Of a stretch of DNA of 30,573 nt, positions 24,720 to 30,573 are shown piece after piece. The DNA comes from CAZJHX01 sp964545715 (GTDB lineage: Bacteria > Myxococcota_A > UBA9042 > GCA-2863065): contig CAZJHX010000132.1 in the NCBI GenBank assembly GCA_964545715.1, positions 1 to 30,573 of the forward strand. The letters are read 5' to 3'. The notes beneath the pieces were generated by a model, which searched no databases, had not been told where the DNA came from, and saw nothing but the letters and a program-made list of their open reading frames with translations. A program made the translations under genes and the position numbers. Each line of letters starts with the position of its first letter. Position 1 is the stretch's first letter.

Positions 24720-25490
24720 CTACTTGACCGTGTAGCCCGTCAGCTCCTCGGTCTGGTTGGCCGCGATCTCTTTGATTTTTCCGACACCGGGGACAAACCA
24801 ATAGGTCTTGACCAGGTTTGTGATCGTCCGCGTGCGCTGGACGCGGACGGCGTTGTCGAACGTACCGGCGGGGACCGTGATCGACTCGATGGCCATGACC
24901 TTCCACTCTTCGTCTTTGGGGATCTCGTTGGTCAGCTTGCCGTCTCCGTCGAAGTTCTGCTCGATAAACGACGCGCTGCGCTCCACGCCGACGGTGAGCA
25001 TGTCGTTGGAGACCCGCAGCTTGAACGGGGTATAGGTCTCGCTGGTCTTGAGCTCGGACCCCTTGTAGTGGTCCTCGCGGAACCGGATGGTGTCCGCGCC
25101 GTCCTTGCGCTGGTAGCTGATCGTGCGGTTGGTGCTGGGCTTCACCGTCTCCAGCCTGAACGCCTGGCCGTCAAAGCTGGCGTGGGTTGTCAGCTCCAGG
25201 ACCGTCTGGGTCTTCTCGCCGATGGACGTCGTGCCCTCCTTGATGTCGTAGGACCAGGTGTTGCCGATCGCCAGCGGAAACAGGTCCAGCGGATCGGTGC
25301 CCGTGTCGGAGCCGGTATCGGTGCCGGTGGTCGTGGTGTCGCCGGTGTCGCCGGTGTCGTCGCCCGTGCCGGTGTCCGAGCCCGTCGTGCCGGTTCCGCC
25401 GCTGCCGGCGTCAAAATCAACGGTGTCGTTGTCGCCGCATCCGGCGAGACAGATCAGCGCCGCCACGGCGGTGATTCGGGCGATGGTCAT
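24720..25490 (-). CDS. Outer-membrane-type lipoprotein with Gly/Thr/Asp-rich linker
   Basis: 256 residues. The signal peptide ends in the lipobox LAGC with Cys18 as the lipidation site. Residues ~20-66 are almost only Gly, Thr, Asp and Ser, a flexible spacer typical of myxobacterial surface lipoproteins. Residues ~70-256 form a beta-rich domain with FPLAIGNTWSYD, an ITVPAGTFDNAVRVQRT segment and YWFVPGVGKIKE. This pattern is widespread in uncharacterised deltaproteobacterial lipoproteins. A GAGGA ribosome site precedes the ATG. It starts 12 bp after the porin gene, so the two form an operon. Function unknown. Confidence 0.85.
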   Translation of the reverse strand: MTIARITAVAALICLAGCGDNDTVDFDAGSGGTGTTGSDTGTGDDTGDTGDTTTTGTDTGSDTGTDPLDLFPLAIGNTWSYDIKEGTTSIGEKTQTVLELTTHASFDGQAFRLETVKPSTNRTISYQRKDGADTIRFREDHYKGSELKTSETYTPFKLRVSNDMLTVGVERSASFIEQNFDGDGKLTNEIPKDEEWKVMAIESITVPAGTFDNAVRVQRTRTITNLVKTYWFVPGVGKIKEIAANQTEELTGYTVK

Positions 25491-25502
25491 ATCGAGGTCC
25501 TC

Positions 25503-26522
25503 TCAGTCTTTTCGGGTCCACAGCGGTACATCGACCTTGTCGTCGAAAGCCAGCTGCACAGTGATGGTGGTCTCTTCTTCTTGCGGCGAGTCCGCGCCTG
25601 GAAACAGCATCTCGCCCTGCAGCATGATGCGCACGGAGTCGAACAGCAGCAGGTTGGCGCCCGCCAGCACCGCGAAGTCGGGGCGGTCGGAGTTGCCGAC
25701 GTCGGGGTCGATCACCTCCAGCTTCACGATCGGCTGCACGGAGACGCACGCCTCGAAGGTCATCGTGCCGAACAGGATGCCGGTGACCCAGTCTCGCTCA
25801 AGCGCCACCGTGCGCTCCTGCGCCCACAGCGCCTCGCCGATCAACTCCACGTTGGCGAAGCGTATGCGCGTGTCCAGACCTGCCGCGAACGTGATCTCCT
25901 GCACCGGCGTGATCCGTTCGGGGTTGTCGTGCTGCATGGAGCCGGACATCCCAATGCGCGCCCCGGAGCCCAGCTTGAAGTCCAGGCGCGCGGTGACGTC
26001 CTTGCCGGTGTCGACGTCCTCAAACGTTCCGGTGCCGTTGAACACACCGACCGCCCACCGGAGGACACCGGCGCGACCCGACAGCATCAACCCGATGTCG
26101 CGGCCGCCGAAGCCCAGGTCGCCCGAGACGATCCCGTTGCCGGTGCCTCGACTGATCAGCGGCAGCGTGGTCGGTCCCCGCAACGACAGCCGGCTGAACG
26201 GCTTTTTGAACCGGCCCCCCGTGATACGCAGCCAGCGATTGGCTTTCAGCTCCAGGGCGGCGTCGCGGATGCCGGGCGGAGAGGTGTCGGCAAACTCGAC
26301 GTCCAGCTCAGCGCGGATGAACCTGTTGGCCCGAAACAAGGCCGCCAGCCGGGCACGCCGCATCGAGAACTCGTGCTCCCAGTCCGCGTCTTCACCCTTC
26401 TGCTCCACCGTGTAGCGGCTGTGCACGTGTGTTGAGAAGCGCAGGTTCGGCCGGTCGGCGACGGCTGACCCGACCAGCATGACCTGGAAGAGAACGACAA
26501 CAATGATGGCGCGCATGGACAT
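25503..26522 (-). CDS. Outer membrane beta-barrel porin (phosphate-selective porin O/P-like)
   Basis: 339 residues from the ATG at 26522; the frame extends upstream to 26606, but the extra residues precede the signal peptide. Cleavage is likely after SAVA. The mature protein is made of alternating amphipathic strands (RFSTHVHSRYTVE, RRARLAALFRANRFIRAELDVEF, GRFKKPFSR) and ends with strands rich in aromatic and aliphatic residues. This arrangement resembles OprP/OprO-like barrels. The substrate is unknown. It is first in an operon with the lipoprotein and is transcribed divergently from the gene at 26592. The shared 69-bp region contains the palindrome TTGATCATCAA (26545-26555), which could be a regulatory site. 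Confidence 0.75.
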   Translation of the reverse strand: MSMRAIIVVVLFQVMLVGSAVADRPNLRFSTHVHSRYTVEQKGEDADWEHEFSMRRARLAALFRANRFIRAELDVEFADTSPPGIRDAALELKANRWLRITGGRFKKPFSRLSLRGPTTLPLISRGTGNGIVSGDLGFGGRDIGLMLSGRAGVLRWAVGVFNGTGTFEDVDTGKDVTARLDFKLGSGARIGMSGSMQHDNPERITPVQEITFAAGLDTRIRFANVELIGEALWAQERTVALERDWVTGILFGTMTFEACVSVQPIVKLEVIDPDVGNSDRPDFAVLAGANLLLFDSVRIMLQGEMLFPGADSPQEEETTITVQLAFDDKVDVPLWTRKD

Positions 26523-26591
26523 GAGTGAACTCACGATACCCGGATTGATCATCAAATCCAGGTCTTCGCCCCTGCTTCCCACGTGGACGCG

Positions 26592-27197
26592 ATGCGGTAT
26601 GCTCACCGGGCTTTGATCACGCTGCTCGCCCTGTCCCTGGTTTTAGCGCCGCCCCCGGTCGCGCCGTCCCCGACCGGCTTGACCGTCAAGCTTGTCCAGA
26701 AGAAGCGCGTGCGCCTGGTGGAGTGGTATCACTCGCGCCGTGAGCCTGGTGAGGTCTTGCTGGACGGCGTGTACGAAATCACCGTGACCAACACCAGCGA
26801 CACCGAGCGCAGCTTTCGCGACCTCGAAGTCCACGGCCTGCGCTTTCAGGACGTCAAGACCGGTGCCAGGCACGTCATGGTTCACCCGTGTCAGTGCGCT
26901 CGCGACGCCAAGGGCAAACGCCCCAAAGCCGTCACGCTGGCGCCCGGCGCCAAGCACACCATTTTGCTGGACCAGTTCGGCTGCAAGTCGTCCTGGAACC
27001 CGCCGCCGCCCGGCCGATACGACGTGACCTACCGGGTCGCGCCACCCGCCGCCCGACGTGGCCCGCCGCCAACGATCCCGGAGGCCATGAAGGCCTGTCG
27101 GGAGCACCTGCCGACCGACGAGTTCTGGAAAGGCGCGACGTCCTCCAACTCTCTGAAGCTGCGGTTGAAGCGCCCGGTCCGGCGGCGCGCGAGATAG
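26592..27197 (+). CDS. Small exported protein of unknown function
   Basis: 201 residues from the ATG at 26592; an in-frame GTG three codons earlier (26583) is possible, and neither has a clear ribosome site. Residues 1-25 are a signal peptide ending in a Pro/Ala-rich region. The mature part has a beta-sandwich-like pattern (DGVYEITVTNTSDTERSF, VTLAPGAKHTILLDQFGC, GRYDVTYRVAPP), similar to proteins that measure or bind in the periplasm. Three cysteines occur, two of them in HPCQCARD. The C-terminus is strongly basic. No family was recognised. Confidence 0.65.
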   Translation: MRYAHRALITLLALSLVLAPPPVAPSPTGLTVKLVQKKRVRLVEWYHSRREPGEVLLDGVYEITVTNTSDTERSFRDLEVHGLRFQDVKTGARHVMVHPCQCARDAKGKRPKAVTLAPGAKHTILLDQFGCKSSWNPPPPGRYDVTYRVAPPAARRGPPPTIPEAMKACREHLPTDEFWKGATSSNSLKLRLKRPVRRRAR

Positions 27198-27315
27198 CGG
27201 CTTCACGGAGCTGGATACGCAGTAAAAACAAAACGTAGGTTCGGTTTTCATTGCGCTGCCGGCCCGACAGGCCCCATACTCGTGTGGGGTGCTCATTCTC
27301 TGAGGAGAAAGACAT

Positions 27316-29412
27316 ATGAAGTATGGCGGCTTTTTGGTCGTAGCCGGCTTTTTGTCCGGTTGCGTCGTCTTGGAGCACTCCCCTCAAACTCAACCCGAAG
27401 CTGAAGTCGTCCCGCCCGTCGTGAGCGGTGAAGCCGACGAACCGCACCTTTTCCAGCCGCACGACAAGCCCGAAGCGACCGATCCCACGCCGTCACAGAC
27501 CAAGCCCACCAACCCGCCGGTCGCTGACGACCCCGACGAGCCCGCCGATCCCGAGGCAGCGGAGACCGCGCTGTGCACCGGCGGCCCCGGCTGGAGTCAC
27601 TGCCCCGCCGCCATCCCGCCGCCGGCCTTCCACACCGGCGTTGCACAGAAGACGCTGTTGCAACCCGACTTCCGGCCCTGGACATCCGGCGGCCGACTGG
27701 CGGTCGATGACGACAAGCTGTTCGCTGTCGACGCCGACAACGGCTGGCTGGTGATCCTCTATCGAGTGGCCGGAATCGTCGAGCAGTCGGTCGACGTGGG
27801 CGCCCGCCCCGAGCAGGTCGTCGTCTCGCCTCAGGGCGCCGCCTTTGTGACTGTGCGTGACGACGCCGTACTTGCCAGATGGCTGCCTAACGGTGCGTTG
27901 AGCTTTGTCGCGGTCGGCCCCGAGCCTATCGGCCTGGCCATGTCTCGGGACGGCGATCTCGTCTACGTCGCCACCGCCGGCGACGACCGCATCCACGTGG
28001 TCGACGCCCAGTCGATGGAGGTGCTGTCGTCGCATCCGACGCTCAATCGCCCGCTGGCGGTCTCCGTGGCCGGTACCGGCCATGTCGTCGTCTCCCACAA
28101 AGGCGCCGACGTCCTGCGATTTGCGGCGCTGAACGGCGGCGGCCTCGGCTCCCCTGAGGCGCACGCGCTGCGCACCCTCGTACCGGCTGACGGCACAAAC
28201 GGCGACAAGACGTACTTCAAGGACTTTCACGCGTCCGGCGCGCGATCGATGGCGCCCAGCCCCGTCCACGAGGGCGTCTTCGTGGCGCACTCGCGGTCCT
28301 ACACCGGCATCAACAAGAAGTGCACGAGCTACTACGGCGCCGTGAATTGCGTCACCCTCAACAGCAACGGGCGGCCGATCATCAACGCTGTCTCCACCAT
28401 AGGTCAGGTGTCGGCCCAGCTGGACGAGTCCGGCGCCTTCGACTGGGCCAGCCCGCGCGTGACCGTGCCTGTCGCTACCGCCCATCACCCCGACCAGACG
28501 CTGCTGTTCGTCGCCGGCATGGCCAGCAACTGGATCGTGGTCTACAACACGGCCACCGCAGACCCGATGAAGAGCCCCGTGGCCACCATCGGCGTGGGCC
28601 AGGCCCCGCGCGGCATCGCGTTCTCACCGGACGGCACCGCAGCGTACGTGCTCAACTCGCACGACTTCACTATCGGCCGCGTCAGCCTGACGCCGCTGCT
28701 CGCGATCGCCGACACCGGCGACCAGGCGGAGCTGCCGATCCTGCTGACCCAGCTGGACGTGGTCGAGTACGGCATCGATCCGCTACCCACCAACCTGCAC
28801 TGGGGCCGCCGGCTCTTCAACGCGTCGCGCGACGACGCAGTCAGCGCCTACTGGAAGTTCGGCTGTGCGTCCTGCCACTTCGAGGGCGAGGACGACGGAC
28901 GGGTCTGGTTCAGCGCCGATGGGCCCCGCCAGACCATCATGCTGGCCGAGCGCGTCGTCGGGACCGGACCCTACGGGTGGTTTGGAAAGAAGAACGAGCT
29001 GCACGGCTATGTGACCCAGACCGTTGGCCGCATGGGCGGGTCCGGCCTGAGCCCCAGCGCGCTGGCGTCACTGGCCGGCTACATCAAACAGCTGCCTCTG
29101 CCGGCGGTCCAGGAGGCGTGGACGCCGTCGGCGGTCAACGGATCGCTGCTCTTCGACGACGAGTGGGTCGGCTGTGGCCAGTGCCATCCAGGCGGGGCCT
29201 CGGACGGAAAGGTCCATTTCGTGCCGGGCGAGGACGAGCCTGTGAACACGCCGAGCCTTGTCGGGCTGCGGCTGTCGGCGCCGTATCTGCACGATGGCTC
29301 AGCGGCCACGCTGTACGACGTGTTGGAGCAGACAACGGGCTGGATGGGGCACCCAGAAGCGCTCAACGAGTCGGAGAAGGCTGATCTGATCGCGTATTTG
29401 ATGATGCTCTAA
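27316..29412 (+). CDS. Lipoprotein with YVTN-like beta-propeller and diheme cytochrome c peroxidase-like domain
   Basis: 698 residues with a GAGGAGA ribosome site eight bases before the ATG. Lipobox LSGC gives lipidated Cys16. Residues ~25-95 are a Pro/Asp/Glu-rich spacer. Residues ~110-480 form a YVTN-type propeller (PIGLAMSRDGDLVYVATAGD, PRGIAFSPDGTAAYVLNSHD). The C-terminal ~200 residues carry two covalent-heme motifs, CASCH (517-521) and CGQCH (620-624), and a PYLHDGSAATLYDVL segment, all typical of diheme cytochrome c peroxidase/MauG-like proteins. It probably acts as a periplasmic or surface electron-transfer or peroxidase protein. The last 50 bp overlap the 3' end of the convergent gene. 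Confidence 0.88.
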   Translation: MKYGGFLVVAGFLSGCVVLEHSPQTQPEAEVVPPVVSGEADEPHLFQPHDKPEATDPTPSQTKPTNPPVADDPDEPADPEAAETALCTGGPGWSHCPAAIPPPAFHTGVAQKTLLQPDFRPWTSGGRLAVDDDKLFAVDADNGWLVILYRVAGIVEQSVDVGARPEQVVVSPQGAAFVTVRDDAVLARWLPNGALSFVAVGPEPIGLAMSRDGDLVYVATAGDDRIHVVDAQSMEVLSSHPTLNRPLAVSVAGTGHVVVSHKGADVLRFAALNGGGLGSPEAHALRTLVPADGTNGDKTYFKDFHASGARSMAPSPVHEGVFVAHSRSYTGINKKCTSYYGAVNCVTLNSNGRPIINAVSTIGQVSAQLDESGAFDWASPRVTVPVATAHHPDQTLLFVAGMASNWIVVYNTATADPMKSPVATIGVGQAPRGIAFSPDGTAAYVLNSHDFTIGRVSLTPLLAIADTGDQAELPILLTQLDVVEYGIDPLPTNLHWGRRLFNASRDDAVSAYWKFGCASCHFEGEDDGRVWFSADGPRQTIMLAERVVGTGPYGWFGKKNELHGYVTQTVGRMGGSGLSPSALASLAGYIKQLPLPAVQEAWTPSAVNGSLLFDDEWVGCGQCHPGGASDGKVHFVPGEDEPVNTPSLVGLRLSAPYLHDGSAATLYDVLEQTTGWMGHPEALNESEKADLIAYLMML

Positions 29413-30325
29413 GCACGGCCAGCGTCGACTGAAGGTCGCCCACATTCGCGGCGCCCAGGATGCGGTCCTTGTCCAACATCAGCACCACAAGCCCCTGGTA
29501 GGGGATCGTCCGTGACAAGACCGCGCGGTCGCCGGAGTTGCTCGCCGTCCAGCGTTTTGCCAGCTCGCTCCAGCGCCGTGCCGAGGTCGATCCCGGCGGC
29601 GCCAGCATGACAAAGCGGTGATGCGCTTTTGTCGCCCCCTTGGCGCGATACTCGGCGTGCAGGCAATGCGAGAGGTCGCGCGTGCCCAGAAAGCTCTCCC
29701 GGGTGAAGCGCAGCGATCCCGGCACCCGATCGGCGTCCGGCAGCAGCCGCGCTTCGGCAGGCAGCGTATGGGGGCCGGGCAGGGCGCTCAACAGGGTGGT
29801 CAGCACCGTCTTGCACATCGGCGCGGTCAGCTTGCCGGCCAGCGCTCGTGCATCCACGTACCAACGACCGGCCACCATCAGGCACTGCTCGTCGGCGATC
29901 AGTGCGCTCAGTGCACCGGCCGCGACCCGCACAGCGTCGGGTGGCCGATGACGCAAAAAGACGCCGAGCGCGTCGAGCGGCTGCGCCTGGTCAAAAATGC
30001 GAAGCCCGATCTCCACTTTGCCCGACTTGAGCGTCGCCACCTGCAGCGACTGCATGCCGTACGACAGGTACAGCTCCGCCGCGCCGTTGATCGCCTCAAA
30101 GACGTTGTCGCGCTGATACGTCTGCGCCTGGCCCTCCAGCGTCCAGCTGGATGGGACCGGCACCGGGCGGTCGGCCGCGGCGCCTGCGCACCAGAAAAGC
30201 GCGCTCAGAACCAGGGCAGAGCGGCTCAGACCAGACTCAAGCGGCCATGGGCGGCGGCGAGCTGAAGTGGCACATCGACGCCGTTTGGACAGGCGCCCAG
30301 ACACGGCGCATGGCACCCGAGGCAC
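29363..30325 (-). CDS. DUF6599-like exported protein, start uncertain
   Basis: The conserved part begins with a signal peptide (SRSALVLSALFWCAGAAA) and continues with the family hallmark YQRDNVFEAINGAAELYLSYG, then PLDALGVFLRHRP. The family is common in Deltaproteobacteria and Acidobacteria and has no known activity. The start is unclear. In-frame GTG codons at 30325, 30316 and 30304 would force a 79-100-bp overlap with the 4Fe-4S gene and add a basic pre-sequence. A CTG at 30229 would directly overlap that gene's stop and give a clean signal peptide of about 18 residues. The next GTG (30163) would remove the signal peptide. I favour the CTG or an undetected upstream start. The 3' end overlaps the cytochrome gene by 50 bp. 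Confidence 0.75.
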   Translation of the reverse strand: MPRVPCAVSGRLSKRRRCATSARRRPWPLESGLSRSALVLSALFWCAGAAADRPVPVPSSWTLEGQAQTYQRDNVFEAINGAAELYLSYGMQSLQVATLKSGKVEIGLRIFDQAQPLDALGVFLRHRPPDAVRVAAGALSALIADEQCLMVAGRWYVDARALAGKLTAPMCKTVLTTLLSALPGPHTLPAEARLLPDADRVPGSLRFTRESFLGTRDLSHCLHAEYRAKGATKAHHRFVMLAPPGSTSARRWSELAKRWTASNSGDRAVLSRTIPYQGLVVLMLDKDRILGAANVGDLQSTLAVLRASSNTRSDQPSPTR

Positions 30326-30555
30326 GCCGTGGCGTCGGTCTGCAGCGCGCTGTATTTGCCGATGGCGTGCTTCTCGCGGCCCTGCTGCTCAAAGTAGTAG
30401 GCGTAGCGCATCACCGAGCTGACCGGGACGTTGGCCGGGCACGCGGGGGCGCAGTCGTTGCAGCCGTGACGGCAGTACTCGGCGCCATGCGTGTCCGCGT
30501 AGTCCTTGAGAAACTCCCGGGGGTGCGGCTCTCCTGGAACGACGGCATGACTCTC
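30226..30555 (-). CDS. 4Fe-4S protein, C-terminal part (aldo/keto reductase-associated type), broken or partial
   Basis: The frame carries two iron-sulfur motifs: YCRHGCNDCAPACP and, about 45 residues later, CLGCHAPCLGACPNGVDVP. Between them lies MRYAYYFEQQGREKHAIGKY. This arrangement is the typical C-terminal ferredoxin-like domain of a class of aldo/keto reductases. An in-frame TAG at 30556-30558, just 15 bp from the window edge, interrupts the frame, and no start codon lies between it and the first cluster. The first available GTG (30414) would remove that cluster. Another frame across the edge stays open, so a one-base indel, real or a contig-end error, may separate this piece from the rest of the enzyme. 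Confidence 0.6.
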   Translation of the reverse strand, partial: ESHAVVPGEPHPREFLKDYADTHGAEYCRHGCNDCAPACPANVPVSSVMRYAYYFEQQGREKHAIGKYSALQTDATACLGCHAPCLGACPNGVDVPLQLAAAHGRLSLV

Positions 30556-30573
30556 CTACCTGATCGGGCGTAA

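Noticed and set aside
25285..25430. Tandem DNA repeat in the lipoprotein gene
   Set aside because: The GTC/GGTGTC-like repetition simply encodes the Gly/Thr/Asp-rich linker; no longer unit or structure was seen.
24627..26435. Plus-strand 602-aa ORF opposite the lipoprotein and porin genes
   Set aside because: Antisense shadow; the minus-strand genes have a lipobox, signal peptides and ribosome sites.

Overview
The window is GC-rich (codon third positions are mostly G or C). It carries a giant secreted repeat protein with MopE-type Cys/Asp motifs, Cys-rich repeats, several lipoproteins, a membrane Ser/Thr kinase with a periplasmic domain, an FHA-TIR fusion and Sel1 repeats. This gene content suggests a myxobacterium-like or other Myxococcota/deltaproteobacterial organism. 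That assignment is an inference from gene content only. Both ends appear to lie inside genes.

Layout. (1) Positions 2-10750 hold the 3' part of a ~3,580-residue secreted protein built from FG-GAP-like propellers, Ig-like, MopE-like, cohesin-like and dockerin-like modules. (2) Positions 10751-11895 are a ~1.1 kb stretch without a convincing gene. It is packed with short hairpins whose loops recur in sequence, and it ends in a strong intrinsic terminator only 20 bp before the next start codon. I read it as a large structured RNA or leader. (3) Positions 11896-16003 hold three co-directional genes: TIR / degenerate P-loop / winged-helix-like protein, a membrane protein with a YLRPF domain and Sel1 repeats, and an FHA-TIR fusion. 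(4) Positions 16000-18746 on the minus strand hold a transmembrane Ser/Thr kinase and, just upstream of it, an exported protein that shares the kinase's six-cysteine periplasmic domain. An XRE repressor (19178-19390) lies further upstream on the same strand. Regions 2-4 look like one signalling or conflict (defence/cell-death) island, which is the most interesting part of the window. (5) Positions 19400-21026 are a degraded-looking junction with a small membrane ORF, a headless M10-type metalloprotease and a gene-tail fragment. (6) Positions 21023-26522, mostly minus strand, hold a DUF493 protein, a TMTC-like TPR membrane protein, a TetR regulator coupled to a sterol-desaturase-family enzyme, and a porin-lipoprotein pair. 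(7) Positions 26592-30573 hold a small exported protein, a diheme cytochrome/beta-propeller lipoprotein, a DUF6599-type exported protein and a broken or edge-truncated 4Fe-4S protein.

A possible joint reading of the island: the exported six-Cys protein and the kinase's matching external domain sense a signal; the cytoplasmic kinase phosphorylates a target; the FHA-TIR protein recognises a phosphothreonine and its TIR domain acts on NAD+ or signals. The first TIR protein may be controlled by the upstream structured RNA and terminator, in a layout reminiscent of type III toxin-antitoxin loci. The domain calls are read from sequence motifs. The pathway is inference.
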